From Psococerastis gibbosa (lineage: Eukaryota; Arthropoda; Insecta; Psocodea; Psocidae): DNA of 64,000 bases. The notes beneath the pieces were generated by a model that saw only the letters and a program-made list of their open reading frames with translations, did no database searches and was not told the origin of the DNA. Below are positions 9,769 through 21,063 of the stretch, in pieces. Location of the stretch: NCBI GenBank assembly GCA_963971405.1, contig OZ020492.1, positions 4,774,001 to 4,838,000 on the forward strand, written 5' to 3'. How positions within the stretch are numbered: position 1 is the first letter of the stretch; each line of letters begins with the position of its first letter. A program made the translations under genes and the position numbers.

Positions 9769-12504
9769 TGCTTATAAAACCAATCATGCTGTGAACAATT
9801 GAATCAGTTATTAATTTCCGTCTTTCAACGTTGGTAAATTTGCACTGAAATTAAATTCCATACTTATTGAGAGGAAGTCATAAGCTGGAATATTGTAAGG
9901 TGGTGCTTAAGTCAAAAGAGCTGGAGTATCAATGGTTTTCAATTGGAAGTGACTAACTGATAGTGACATCACTTTGTACTCAGCACTTCTCCTACTCCAA
10001 CAATAAACTACTCCAACAATAAACTTATCCAGTGCCGGATTAACTCAATAAACCCCCAGGACCGGCGCGTGATCACTAAAAAATATATTATGTGTGTGTA
10101 GGGTTCTCGCCTACATACCCATACGCTACCAGGAAGCTTCCCGGCGCATCCGCATCCCGCACACAATAATATTCAGATAATTTCTCTCTTTACCTTGGCA
10201 ACAACCAAGGGCAGCTTTTTCCCTCTCAGCCACTAAGGCTGAAGAATATGCATCTAACAAATCATACAATATGTAACCCTTCCTACAGAGAAAACCACTC
10301 ATTCAGTTTTGTCATAAAGCATTGTCATTTCCAAGAGATTGCTCTCTGGCCTTGACTGCGAATCTTATGTATCTTCTTCTTCTATCTCCTTCTGTTCAAT
10401 AAAGTACTCATTCAAGTTCAACTGCATTTGGACTTTGGAGTCTTCATTCAACTATAGTAGGACCACATCTGTCATCTAAAACCTACATATGCATGTATTT
10501 TTTACGAGGGTTCCTGCATCCAGGGATTTTGCGCTAGGTACTTGGGAGGCTACAATAGGTTTGGGTAGATTAAGCATAGACGATGGTGTGAAGCAAGCAA
10601 TTAGTAACTATAAATAAACAAATAAAAAATTTGCCTTCCCATTTTATACTTTAGTAGTTTAGTATGAGGAAATGATCGTCGTAATTATCGGTTTCGAGAT
10701 TGTAATAAATTTAGACGTTTTGCGTTCCCAAAAAGAAGAAAAAAAAAAGTATTTTTTACTAAATGTCTGTCGATCTGTAACTCGATTTGGGGCTTCTAGG
10801 CAAGAAAATAATTCCTTGATATTGCAATACTGAAATAGTAATTTGCAGACTTAACCAGCTATGAGTGAGAGTCAATAGTGTAACTTAATTTGTCTTCACT
10901 TACTCAATAATTCGAGCAATATACCTTGTACGGTGAATATATTCGCATTTCCCCCTCGTATAATTTGAAACTATTAGCACCCGCTTTCACCCTCCCCTTC
11001 TCAAAATTAGTCTTGTGCTAATGCAACTGTCGAGACATCCCCCCCCCCCTATGTCATTTGTGGCCTAATCTGCTTCTATCTCCTACCCCTTTGTTTCTCT
11101 TGGCAAGTTCCAACACAGCGCTTATCTTCTCATGTCTCAGGAGTAGCCTTGTAATCCTATAACCTAAGAAATTGAGTGAAGAAAGTCCGCACGGAAGCTT
11201 ATAATCTCTTTATAAAGGTTAAGCTGTAAAAGGGTAACTTTGTCTACGGTGAGTCCAAGAATTCGATGAAAAAGATAGCTATGGGATAACTCGGATAAAT
11301 AGGACAATACGAAGTAGTTGGTCGAGATCTAGACTACGAAACGGAAGATTGAGGTTCGAGGCTCATCATAAAATGGATAATTTTCCGCTGGCCCTGGACT
11401 CTCTAAAATATAAGGGCAATAGCTTCACAGTTTATTTTACTTTACTCCTTGGCGCCACCGCCCGTGAAGGGTCTTGTGGCCTGCTCTGCCACGTGGCCCA
11501 TCGTGCTAGCCTGCGCGGTTCTGCGCTCTCCTCCGCCAGTCATTGACGCCAAGGGTCGCCAAATCCACCTCGATGTCATCCAGCTATCGCAGCTATAACA
11601 TTTTACACGGATAAATTGACCCCCGGAGTTTTTCTGCTATAGGCCGAGTAATGTTGTTGCAGTAAAGATGCGTGTTCTTCCATTGAACCTATACAATGGT
11701 GGATCAATTTGTACGGAAACAAATTTCCTCTTCTTTTGAGCTGCAGACATGAATCAACGAAATTACGCATTGAACTTGAACAGTACTGCAGTTAATGGGG
11801 TTCATTTCGTGTGGGCTCTTGATAGAGACTACGCAGGCCTAGATTTCAGATTATTTCAATATGTTTTTGCCGAGCTGTCATTTTCCGAAGAATTCTCCAA
11901 ATTCCAGAGAATAGCTAGTGGCTTCGGAGACTGTCTGGAGGCAATGTTGTGACGTATTCCCATAAGGCTGCATGTATTAGCCGGACATATTGGATTGCTA
12001 TAATCCCAGGAATTCTCAATTTTGGGGAAAAATTCGGAGAATGCGAGATTAACGAAATGATAGCCCATTGTTTGAGGTTTTTTTTTAAATTTCTCTCAAT
12101 GTCCTTAACTAGATTTTGCAAAGATTCGCTGCATAGTGTGTCATATGTTAGAAAACACTTCTGCCCATTTCCCCTTGGAAGCTAAGGAGATTAAAACTGC
12201 TTTACAAGCAGCCAGGTAAGCAACTTGTACCGGTATTATTAACTTAGTTAATGCAACACCCATTAAGAAAATGCACGAGCCATTACTGAAAAGCACCAAT
12301 ATAGAGTTTTCATACATTTTTTTGAAAATTAAAGCCATGGCAAAAACTGTTCAAAAATATTGTAAACATTTTGCAGTGCCTTATTGTATAGAAATTCAAC
12401 AATTTGAATACATCAAGAGCTATTTTTGGCATGTGTTTTGTGATGCTGTCAATAAATAAATAAATATTCCAATTTCTTGCGGGAATGGCTGATGAGACGG
12501 GAAG
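9769..12504. other. Unassigned sequence with one G-element scrap
   Basis: Within 2.7 kb the only piece I can place is 10680-10800, an inverted degenerate G-element tail (GGTTTCGAGATTG, GACGTTTTGCGTTCCCA, then TTTACTAAATGTCTGTCG). The short direct duplication AACTACTCCAACAATAAACT sits near 9990-10025. No coding frame stands out. Confidence 0.4.
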
Positions 12505-12575
12505 AGGTGTGGCCTTACAATTATTGAGTTTAAATTGTTTTTGCTATATTTAATACACGTTCATCCTAAGATAGC
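12505..12575 (+). mobile_element. T element 3' end
   Basis: GGCCTTACAATTATTGAGTT followed by TAAATTGTTTTTGCTATATT and AATACACGTTCAT matches the T insertions at 8.93 and 39.3 kb. It lies immediately upstream of the jockey-like LINE, and the start codon of the long frame there actually falls inside it. Confidence 0.5.
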
Positions 12576-12639
12576 CAGGCAGGTCAGTGCCCTGTGGCCC
12601 TACTCCCTACAGTGTTATACTTATCGAGTCTGTTATCGA

Positions 12640-13404
12640 TACTTTTACATGTCTTCAACCGACCTCGATTCCATTGCAATATGGTGCGATGTAAATAAGC
12701 TGCCATTAAACGTACAAAAATGTTTTACCATTACGTTCTCCAGAAAACCACGCAATATTTCATTTACTTACACGTTAAATGCTATGGCTCTGGAAAAATT
12801 AAATATAATAAAGGACTTAGGCATATTTTTGGACAGCAAGCTTTCATTTGTTGATCATGCACGCGAAATTACTAAAAAAAGTTTTCAATTATCTGGCTTC
12901 ATAAGGCGAGTCACCTCTGGCTTCACTGATGGATCGGCTGTTGCCCACCTTTACATTGCTCTTGTTAGGAGTAGATTGGAGTACGCCTCAACGGTCTGGT
13001 GCCCGTTCTATTCTAAGCACGTCCAAAGCATTGAAAGGGTCCAGAATCGGTTCTTAAGGTATGCACGGTATCAAAATTTTAACATTTCGCTTCAAAGTCT
13101 CTCAAAAAGGCGGAAATTCCTTGACTTGCTTCTACTCTTCAAAATTGTCAGACATCATATAGACTGTCCAGGAATTCTGGCAAATCTCCAGCTCCACATA
13201 CCAACTTCTCGAAATCTTCGTCGAAACAGCCTTTTCCATGTTCCGTTATCCACTACAAATTATGGGTGCAATTCCACTCTCCGTCGACTGCCTAGCCTCT
13301 ACAACACGTTATCACAGTTGGACCTAACAATTGACATAAATCGAAATAGCTTATCATCATATAAACATCTCATCCGCGTGCTGCTTGTTATATCACCTGA
13401 GTAG
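12640..13404 (+). CDS. jockey/CR1-like LINE reverse transcriptase, C-terminal part
   Basis: This frame encodes the region downstream of the catalytic YADD/FADD box of a non-LTR retrotransposon RT, with the maturase-like thumb. Recognisable in order are SIAIWCDVNKLPLNVQKC, IKDLGIFLDSKLSFVDHA (the LGI--D-KL-F--H block), LYIALVRSRLEYASTVWCP and SIERVQNRFLRYARY, ending in ISPE and a stop at 13402-13404. The open frame formally starts at an ATG at 12535, but residues before about 35 are translated T repeat, and the RT catalytic core is missing, so the copy is 5'-truncated and cannot retrotranspose itself. The frame is intact over about 255 codons, which suggests a fairly young insertion. Clade (jockey versus CR1) is uncertain. 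Confidence 0.85.
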   Translation, partial: YFYMSSTDLDSIAIWCDVNKLPLNVQKCFTITFSRKPRNISFTYTLNAMALEKLNIIKDLGIFLDSKLSFVDHAREITKKSFQLSGFIRRVTSGFTDGSAVAHLYIALVRSRLEYASTVWCPFYSKHVQSIERVQNRFLRYARYQNFNISLQSLSKRRKFLDLLLLFKIVRHHIDCPGILANLQLHIPTSRNLRRNSLFHVPLSTTNYGCNSTLRRLPSLYNTLSQLDLTIDINRNSLSSYKHLIRVLLVISPE

Positions 13405-13650
13405 TAAACCGTATGCCTACTATTTACTTATTTTTTACTTATTTCTTATTTATTTTTTACGTTGTCAACTATGTATGTATGTTGTGACCTATTTGTAAAA
13501 CCATTTTTAAGTAATTCTTCTGTGTTTAGTTTATAAGCCTATGTAGTTTTTGTTTCTTTATTTATCATATTTACTTAGACTATATGTATTAGACTATATG
13601 TATTACACCTAAGGGGCAATGTCCTTGCCCTGTTGTAATATAAGTAATAA
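13405..13650 (+). mobile_element. 3' UTR and terminal hairpin of the jockey-like LINE
   Basis: AT-rich sequence after the stop ends in CACCTAAGGGGCAATGTCCT and TGCCCTGTTGTAATATAAG, then an AATAAT tail. GGGCAA (13614-13619) and TTGCCC (13625-13630) form a 6-bp stem with a 5-base loop just before the tail. A related 3' end may lie at 63.4-63.6 kb. Confidence 0.65.
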
Positions 13651-13689
13651 TAATGTCTTTTATTCCTTCCACACTTTGTCTTCTTTGGA

Positions 13690-13735
13690 GTTAGTTCCTC
13701 TTTCTTCTTTGGCCGGTACGCCCCTGCTCCTGCAC
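13690..13735 (-). repeat. LINE-like 3' end scrap
   Basis: Inverted, this reads GCAGGGGCGTACCGGCC followed by AAAGAAGAAAGAGG. The same block with a GAA-rich tail occurs on the plus strand at about 43.41-43.43 kb, and a related one at 59.6 kb. It probably marks the 3' terminus of a LINE family, with no coding part here. Confidence 0.35.
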
Positions 13736-14144
13736 GGAATTGATATTATTTATGAAAATAACTATATCTTTGCAATAAGTAAAAATAATAAAACATTGAT
13801 ATAGGCGTGGTTTGTTATGGTTTACTCAACTGTTCGTTAAAACAGTTAATCTCCATTCAAAACTAGAAATGAGATGGATTATTTTGCGATTATCTAGGGA
13901 TTTGCGTTATAACAGTAATAAACAAGGGAACTTTGTCAAATTAGAGAGAGATTTTGAGTTGGAACTATTGTAGTTTTCTCTATCCCGGCCGTAAGCCGAC
14001 TTGGGCGTCTCTTCTTTGTCGTCTATCCTTCTTAATGGAGATATTTCATTTCTTCAGTGTCCGGTAATATGAATTTTGTTTTCACTTTTCTGCATTTGTC
14101 GCCTTTTTGCGTCGTTAACTGTGAGCTGTGAACGCAAAGTAACT

Positions 14145-14200
14145 AAGGCTGAAGAGTTTATTCGGATACATTCATTGAATTGTTTGTATGTGAATAAATA
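14145..14200 (+). mobile_element. SINE2 3'-end fragment
   Basis: It contains GCTGAAGAGTTTATTCGG and ATACATTCATTGAATTGTTT, the end of SINE2. The head is absent. Confidence 0.5.
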
Positions 14201-14240
14201 ATCTTTTTTTAAATAAAAATGAAAAAAAAGTTAAATAAAT

Positions 14241-14400
14241 AAATTTAATTGAAACGACTTTATTGATATGCCAAATGCGATTAATAGGACTATAAAGTCT
14301 TGTTTTCATGCTAACCCTTAAAAATATTGTGTTATTAATAAGTATTCAAATTTAAATCGAGAAGAAAATAAAACTAGAGGGAAAGAGAGAGAAAAAAAAA
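14241..14400 (-). mobile_element. LINE-F 3' end (copy 1)
   Basis: On the minus strand this reads GGGTTAGCATGAAAACAAGA, then GACTTTATAGTC (stem GACT/AGTC, loop TTAT), CGCATTTGGCATATCAATAA and AGTCGTTTC. It matches the LINE-F copy at 29.87-29.96 kb block by block. It is only the 3' UTR. Its last 60 bases also resemble the SINE1 3' domain. Confidence 0.6.
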
Positions 14401-14741
14401 GGATAACGTATATGCAGGGGGGGGGGAGATCCATTGTCATCACCATCATCAGACCGGAGAGAGTCCCAAGCGTTACCTATCTAAGATTATGAAATGTGAG
14501 TATGAAAAAGTCCTCAACTACTTGAATAGGCCAAATTTTTATTACATACGTATTGAATTAAATAACTAAAAATATAAACCGTTTCTAAAGGTTTTTTGAA
14601 ATTTGATATTTATAGCAAAGCTGTCGCTAAATTATTGTTAAGTTATTGGATATTCCAAGCGAAAGGGGGGCAGAGCCGTACTAAGGGGTAAATGTGGTTA
14701 CTTGGATAGTTTTATGAAAACGGGCAGTGAAAATGGTAAAA

Positions 14742-14920
14742 TTCGACTTCGATGGCAAGGTGGTAACGTGCTTGTATTTGTGCGAGACTCTACACGTCAT
14801 GCGATCGGAGACGTGTCGTAACTCAACACGGGTACTAACCAACAGAGGCGACTGAAGAGGTCAATCGGATGCATTCATTAAATTGTTTGCATGCGATTAA
14901 TCTTTTTATTAAAAAAAAAA
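14742..14920 (+). mobile_element. SINE2 (full-length-like)
   Basis: Head: GACTTCGATGGCAAGGTGG, then TAACGTGCTTGTATTTGTGC, with a box-A-like GGCAAGGTGGTAAC, and GATCGGAGACGTGTCGTAAC about 50 bases on where a box B would lie. Body ends GGATGCATTCATTAAATTG, TTTGCATGCGATTAATC and an A-rich tail. The tRNA origin is plausible but weak, because the box B position reads GGTCGGAGAC rather than GGTTCGAATC in the family. Confidence 0.6.
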
Positions 14921-15473
14921 TGCTTTAATGGCTGCTGGTTTTTTCGAGTTGTAATTAATAATGTTTATAAATATATTCCGTGTCCGGCTCTACAGCCTGT
15001 GATGGGCAACACTCACAAACTCTCTTTCCAGTTATCTCGGTTTTCCATGGAGCTCTATCATTTACGAACTGCGAACTAGCGGAGTTTGCTTTCTACTTCG
15101 TCCTTCCAGTGGTTTAATTCATGGACGTCCCTGCAGTTGCGTTCCCGTCATGCTTTATCGTCTGACGTTCTTACGACGTGTCCCAGCCATCATAGACGTT
15201 GCTCTATTATAAAACGTACGATGTCTTCTCCATTGTGTATTGCGTCCATTTCAGCGTTTTTTACACGCCACTCTCCGTCTTCTTACACAGAAGTCCATTG
15301 ATTTTTTGGCGTCGTATGCGTCATGGTTCCAGGTTCCTAAGCCGTATGTTGCACACGGCTTCAACTGTATTGTAGGTATTTAACTTCGGGGCTAAGGATA
15401 TCTGTTTCTATAGATTAATTTACTAAATCCTCCTGCGAGTCCTTCCATCCCTGGGTACTATTTATATACGTCA
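14921..15473. other. Unassigned sequence
   Basis: No recognisable family. Two short frames at 14.9-15.3 kb are of ordinary composition and carry no motif. Confidence 0.4.
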
Positions 15474-15684
15474 GGATATGTAGAGTAGTGGTACGGACTC
15501 TGACTTTCACCCGAAAGGTTGTTGGCTCAAGTCCTACACATGCTACATTTTCTGGCCATGTTTCGGAAGGCATGTCAAGCAGGCGGTCCCGGGCCTTCTT
15601 AGTTGAGTGTATGAGAGGGCTTTATAGCCCTACATGCTATATCCGCTAGGTTGGCTTAGTAATAGAACAAAAAGTCATTATTTG
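15474..15684 (+). mobile_element. SINE1, full-length (tRNA-Glu-like head)
   Basis: The head reads GTAGAGTAGTGGTACGGACT, CTGACTTTCACCCGAAAGG and GTTGGCTCAAGTCC. This follows the layout of tRNA-Glu: box A (TAGTGGTA), an anticodon loop CTTTCAC with anticodon TTC, and box B (GGTTCGAGTCC in sister copies). The body has TACATTTTCTGGCCATG, GCAGGCGGTCCCGGGCC and the hairpin AGGGCTTTATAGCCCT. The tail is AAAAGTCATTATTTG. RNA polymerase III transcription is inferred from the boxes. At least six other copies lie in the window. Confidence 0.8.
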
Positions 15685-16464
15685 TTTAATTTATAAGTTA
15701 TGCATAGGCGCTTATATGCAACCTGGAACACCAGAGGTGGATTACGTGTGGTAGTAACTCCGTGATTCGGTGCGCCCTATGGCAATACTGAGAAACTTTC
15801 AAGCTTATAATTTGAAATCCAATTTAGGGGTTTCTGAACTGGTTGCTGTCGTGGATGGTGTTCAAGAGAGGATGATGACGACAGCTTAAAAATTAAAAAC
15901 CTATAACAAATTGAGCTGGTTATAGACATGGACTTTCCTCATAAAAATGCATTGGAAATTGTCAATTTATGCCGGCCTTCATGTTGTTTTCCCTTTGCTG
16001 ATATTGTTCATTTAAAATTCATTGCTTTTCGTCACGAAAAGTAAACAATCTTATGTTCCCCCTGGAGTTTATTTAATGAATTATAGGTACACAGATATTT
16101 TGAGTAAGTTCGTAGAATCCGCTTTTCTGAACACAACTGAAGGTTTTTTGTAATACTGAAAAAACGACTGTTGACATCAGGCAAGACTTATTTTATTTTT
16201 GACGAAAAATAACAGCTTTAAGTGGCCTCGCTAGTGTTCCTAAACCTCCTTACGTTGTATTGATAATATTTTTGTAGTACTAGATAATTACATGCTCCCT
16301 TATGCTTTCATATTCTGCGGGAACCGTCAGGTTTGCACCCTCATTGGATAGTCATTCCACGCCGTTTTATAATAACCTGCTACGTAGGCCAAGGCCCGCG
16401 AGGCTGTGCTGAGTACTATCAATAAATAAAAATTATATATATATTTTTAATATGTAACATTCTT
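15685..16464. other. Unassigned sequence
   Basis: No recognisable family. No frame of interest. Confidence 0.4.
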
Positions 16465-17225
16465 CTTCTTTCTTTTCCTTGCCCAGTATCCCCTGGACAA
16501 GGAGCATATATTAACAAAATACAATAGACATAATGATACCATACTTCATCCCCAAGCTAAAGCTTGATTGGGACAAAGGACTTATACAGTGCTGCTAAAA
16601 CAAGATATTATCATATTATTTTTTCTTATTTTAAAATAATAATTTTTATTATTTTTTATTTATACTGTTTATTTATTTATTTTTTATTTATTTACTTATT
16701 TATTTTTATTTTTTATGTTAATAGTCTGCTTTTATTATTATTCCCTCCCCTTGACCAACCATTTTTTTATCCTCGTTTTTTTTCTTTAGTTATATTTCCT
16801 ATATTGCTATATCATTAAACCCGAGGAGGAGATAAACTTTAAGACTGCAGCCGTTTTGTTTTCATAGTCGCTCAGCTTTTAACTCACCCATCAGTTTAAA
16901 TTTTTTCATTTCTGGAGGAAGTTCATTTAGTATCTTTGGTATGAGTACTTTGTTTAATCTTTCTCCATATTTGTTATATGTTATCTCAAACTTAAGTTTT
17001 TTTTTGATTTCTTGTATTATACTTCCCTTTATCATCTACTTGGAATTCATTTTTAAAATAGTTATCCCTTATTACTTTATACTTGAATAATTTAATTACT
17101 GGCAAAATGTTAGCATGTTTAAATTTTTCGTCGTATTGTTTGTATTTCTTGTTATTTTTATTTGATAACATGTTTTTATTAAAAGTTTTTGTATAATTTC
17201 TAGTTTGTATTTGTAATAGTAATAT
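16465..17225 (-). mobile_element. LINE-B 3' end with decayed C-terminus
   Basis: On the minus strand the C-terminal codons of LINE-B are recognisable (equivalents of IKLFKYK-IRDNYFK, DDKGKYNTRN, then QMKK-KQMGELKA), but with frameshifts. The 3' UTR follows with the AGCTTGGGGAT and CAGCACTGTA blocks, ending near 16480 in a CCTTGTCCAG/CTGGGCAAGG hairpin, in which one pair has become a G-U wobble. About 90 bases around 16.78-16.87 kb interrupt the copy, placing TTAAAAGCTGAGCG where others have TTAAAAGCGGGTATAAAAA. It is a dead, 5'-truncated copy. Confidence 0.75.
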
Positions 17226-18364
17226 TAATATATTAATGAAATATTAATTGTGGAAACACCCAAACGGGATTCAATCTCTCAATAACCGTAAGTCGAAATT
17301 ATATTGCAAAATAACCCTGCCGTTGCATTAGGGGTAGACTGCAGCTACTAAAAAGTCTTGCAGGATCAAAAACCACCACTCTTTTGCAGAACACTTCCAT
17401 TTTTTTTTAATAGAATAAAATTGAACATCAAAGAACTTGCATGAATTATTATTAGCCTTGAAAATACGGTGTAGCGTGCTTCAGGCAAGGAAAATGCCGG
17501 GGAAAATGAACTCCCCGAGTTTTCATTGTTATATTGGTATATGCTGCGTATAACAAAGAGATTGCTCATATTTTTCAAAAAGAGACTAAAAGTTTTTATG
17601 CACCATAATGTTTTGAGTTTCAATTTATGTCAACTTCCTCTCTGTCAAATTCCTAGCGTCTGATGTGTCGTAACGGCGTGTAATTTTCAGTTGGCAAGTT
17701 TGTGAGGCGGTTGTTGAGTGGCTACACTTTGGAGACGAATGGTGCCCGATCTAATTGCGAAGCGAAAATAGTACTTAGTTCAAGGGATGACAGCGCTTAC
17801 TAGCTAAAGATAGGTGTAGCTAGAGGGACAAAATATGAAACCTCAGGTTTCAGTAAGAGGCGAGCCTGGTTACAATATGAAAAAGTCTGCAGTAAGGGTT
17901 ATAAAACCCCCGACCGGTTTCCATCTAAGAAAAGAAAGGTGTTTTTTTTTTCCTTTTATTAATTTTTTAATTTTAATTTATTGACAGGAATTTTTTTGTG
18001 AATTTGTATATAAAAATTTCCATAGCTTTCTCGCTTGTTAAGAACGAATTAATTTTGTAAAAATATTTTGAAATGTCTCCCTTTGTATTATAAGGGGACA
18101 GAAGAATCTGGGCTAATAGGCTGTGGTCGGTTTGAACCTCCGGCCGTGAAAGCCTTCGTTATTATATCCTTTTGTTGTTGATGCTTTGAAATCTGTAAGA
18201 AGAAGGCAGTAAGTACATTGCCCCCATTGACATCTACCGAAAACTACAGTACATTAATACGGTATATAATGCCAATAGCCACGCGTCAAACTCAAACAGG
18301 GCGATATAATATACGTGGTAGACTGTTAGTCATCTCTGAAAAATATTTTTAGTTATAGGCTTTC
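17226..18364. other. Unassigned sequence
   Basis: No recognisable family in about 1.1 kb. An 85-codon minus frame at 17366-17623 carries no motif. Confidence 0.4.
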
Positions 18365-18448
18365 AATTTTGTATAGAAATTTTGAGATTGAAAATTTCAA
18401 GCATCAAGGATTTTCCTGTATTAACGTATTTATTATATGGAAGCAAGA
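18365..18448 (+). mobile_element. G element, degenerate 3' tip
   Basis: ATTTTGAGATTGAAAATTTC, AAGCATCAAGGATTTTCC and TATTAACGTATTTATTATAT correspond to the last 80 bases of the G tail. Confidence 0.45.
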
Positions 18449-18680
18449 TACCTTATGGCTGCCTGATGTTTAACTTTTATTAACTTGTTTATTGACTTTA
18501 TCTGAAAGTTTTTTTGGCGGGTCCCTACCGGGAGTGTGGGAGACTAGGTGTATGTGGAGGAAGTAGGGTTTATTTAAAGAATCTTCAAGTTATAGGTAAT
18601 AGATTTGACATATAAACAGCCTTGTTTTATAGTTATACCAAGTCATAGTTCACTTGGAATATGTTGTTTTGTTTTGTTTT

Positions 18681-18875
18681 GGTTTCCAACGCCTGCTTTC
18701 AGCATTTCTGCTTGAAGCAACCCTGTCAGCCTGGCGGGGGGAATGAGTCTGTTTGTTAACTTGAGGCACCCTAAGGGCAGACTCCTTCATCTCGGGGAGA
18801 AGGGGAGTTGTTTGACAGGGTGGACCTCCTGCTTATAGTGGATTCCGAAATCCGAACCTCTAATCACTTGGAATA
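18681..18875 (-). repeat. R3 repeat, 3' half
   Basis: It is the inverted counterpart of the R3 copies at 44.6 and 48.1 kb, with shared blocks AACCCTGTCAGCCTGGCGGG, AAGGGCAGACTCCTTCATCT, GTGGACCTCCTGCTTATAG and GGATTCCGAA. It starts GGTTTCCAACGCCTGC. The class is unknown. Confidence 0.7.
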
Positions 18876-18964
18876 TCGATAGAGAGGTACCAATTTTGTC
18901 TCCCTTAATAGTTTTCTTTTACTTTTTATTTACAGCGTGTGGCCACCACTAACACCCATTCGCT

Positions 18965-19590
18965 ACAATACAACACGAAATGAAATGAAAATCGTATATT
19001 TATATACATAAGTGTACAATTAATAATAAGGTAGTTTTACAATTGTGAAGAGGGGATCCCTAAGGAATGGTTCCCGTGCTGGGGAACCCTTCAACTCATC
19101 GAGCTTTACGTAAAAGAAAACCTAACGTTTAAAAGAAGAATAATAATTAAAAAGAAAAAAAACTAAATAAAATAAGAACTGATCAGAATAGCAAGCAATA
19201 TTAGGAGTATTAAATAATAGTTTACCATTCTTTAAAAAATAAAAAGTTTTGAATTATTTTTTAATATGCATTCTTCTAGTATGTTTGTATTAGGATTAAG
19301 GTACGATATGTTTTAATTCGTTGTTTGAAAATTTTTGTAGTAGGGGTAGATTTAATGTTTTCTGGTAGCTTATTAAATAATGAGACAGACAATTAAGTAT
19401 GGGAGTGTTGAAATAGGGACGTCTTGTGCTTAGGAAGCTGGTAATTACAGCCCTTGCTTGTCTTGTGCCACAATTCTGAATAATCAGCTGATCCGGGGGT
19501 ACTTTTCTCAGTAGTTTGTGTCGGTAGAGTAACAGTTGTCGAGCGTAAGTTGTCGTTAATGTTGGTACGTCTAGTTCTAGGTGTAGCGTC
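18965..19590 (-). pseudogene. CR1/jockey-like LINE C-terminus and 3' UTR
   Basis: Minus-strand translation gives NYQLPKHKTSLFQHSHT, a stop, and then LSVSLFNKLPENIKSTP and KIFKQRIKTYRT. This fits the extreme C-terminus of CR1/jockey-type polyproteins (a P--RT-LF--S--Y block, then -FN-LP--I, then FK--LK-YL). At least one stop lies inside. The 3' UTR continues to about 18970 and contains, just before its end, GGTTCCC (19069-19075) and GGGAACC (19082-19088), a 7-bp stem with a 6-base loop. Confidence 0.65.
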
Positions 19591-19607
19591 GATGTATGTT
19601 CACGTTA

Positions 19608-19991
19608 GGCGCCCATTCCATTGACCGGCTAGGGCTATTTCCAAAAACGGTTACGTGGTAGCAGACATTCAAAACTTAGGTGGCGTTTCCATCGATCTCG
19701 CATTGCAGAATGCAAATGACATTGACGGAAATTAGAATTTTTCTTTTTATAGAAATCTATTAAAATGTTTGTACTTAACATATCCCATGACGCCATTTTT
19801 TAATATTAGTTTATTGGTTTGTGATTTTACTGTATGATCATTGATCAATTTTAACTATGGCATAGAGGAAAATAAACATTTCCGTCAATTCTGCAAGTCG
19901 AGGTCGGTGGAGACGCCACCTAAGTCTTGAATGTCTGCTACCACGTCACCGTTGTTGGAAATAGCCCTAGCCGGTCAATGGAATGGGCACC
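19608..19991. mobile_element. TTA-MITE (copy 1)
   Basis: A 384-bp foldback with long inverted arms: it opens GGCGCCCATTCCATTGACCG, and the right arm ends in the complement (CGGTCAATGGAATGGGCACC). TTA flanks both ends (19605-19607 and 19992-19994). The arms extend roughly 150 bases each way, including CATTCAAAACTTAGGTGGCG and its inverse; the core holds CATATCCCATGACGCC and ATGATCATTGATCAATT. There is no ORF. A 3-bp TTA duplication and GG..CC ends fit PIF/Harbinger-type mobilisation, which is inference. Confidence 0.85.
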
Positions 19992-20164
19992 TTAATGTTT
20001 ACCCATTGCCACCTTCAGAACACATCTTATTGCAGCTTCCAATGGCTCTATGTGCGTGAAATGTGCCCCTCCCCAGGCTGGTATGCTATTATTAACAAGT
20101 GATTGTACAATACCAAAGTAAACTTGCCGTATCATGTCTCTGTTGAGTATGCGTCTAATTCTTC

Positions 20165-20394
20165 TAAATTTCTACATACAATACAATATTTATTTCCGTT
20201 CAATTATACAATACAAGTACAAGAAAGTATAAAATAAAATCGTCAAAATCTGGTAGTTCTGTCATTGTCATTGTGCTAGTGCCTCAGTGACAGTGTAGAT
20301 AGCTTTCTCTAAGAGATGGTTTCTAAGCAATTTAGGGAAGTTAGAAGCATTTCTCGCCGCTCTCAGTTCAATCGGGAGTTTTCTAATATTTCAA
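20165..20394 (-). mobile_element. LINE-E 3' end (copy 1)
   Basis: Minus strand: codons for KLPIELRAARNASNFPKL and a following -AF-TVTEALAQ-type end, then a 3' UTR with CAGATTTTGACGATTTTATT and a TTGTA-rich tail. It matches the copies at 29.1, 34.4 and 55.3 kb. It is 5'-truncated to about 230 bp. Confidence 0.75.
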
Positions 20395-20523
20395 TATTGA
20401 ACTTGGATAAAAAAAAAATAAAAAACTGTTAAGCTAGAATCACGGTAATGTCAATCTTTATTTACAAAATATTTTGAAATCTCTGGCTTAAAAGACCTTG
20501 CTGTACTCAGGCAGGCTGTAAGA

Positions 20524-21063
20524 ATGGAAAGAATGCTATTTTGTTTTTGTAGCTGCTGTAAATACGATAAGGCACGTTTATTCGTCAATGAAAAACTCAA
20601 AATGGAAAGTAACACGGAGCAGCTCACAATGTTTCCCTTTGTGGGTGGACTTGAGAACCTGTATTATTATATCTCTCGGGAAATGAATTCATTTTCGGTT
20701 TATAGCTTCATAAACGCACACTGTGGTGTGATTATTGGTTTATTGCTTTCTATTTATTCGTCAGAATGGGAAAGGTTTACTGATGGTCGACATTTTCGGA
20801 TTTCAAGATTCGTCAGTCTATGCAAAGGTTCAAAAGAAAATTTTCGGATTTTGAGATTTCAAGGGAGTAAGGGCGGGTCCTGGTTTTTTGTCAGTAGAGC
20901 CGCAAACAGGCTCTCGGGTATCAAAAACAAATTCCCCTCCCCAAAGCTGAAGTTTTTAAATTACAAACCATACCAACTTTCAAGGAGTGGGTTAAGAGCT
21001 CACAGGAGAAGGAACATTTTAATCCATCGATGGTTCTTCTGGCATGATTATACAGTAGTTTGA
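20524..21063 (+). other. Unrecognised 179-codon frame, probably not a gene
   Basis: This is the second-longest frame outside clear LINE domains in this half of the window. It has two short hydrophobic runs (residues about 40-50 and 68-80) and a basic C-terminus, but no family motif, no neighbouring exon and no repetition elsewhere. In AT-rich DNA of this length such a frame can arise by chance. I list it so that it can be searched. Confidence 0.15.

Noticed and set aside
15474-15550. A functional tRNA-Glu gene
   Set aside because: The tRNA-like part continues into a repeated SINE1 body present at many loci, and no acceptor stem forms.
20524-21063. 179-codon frame as a host gene
   Set aside because: No motif, paralogue, exon neighbours or composition that supports coding; kept only as a low-confidence note.
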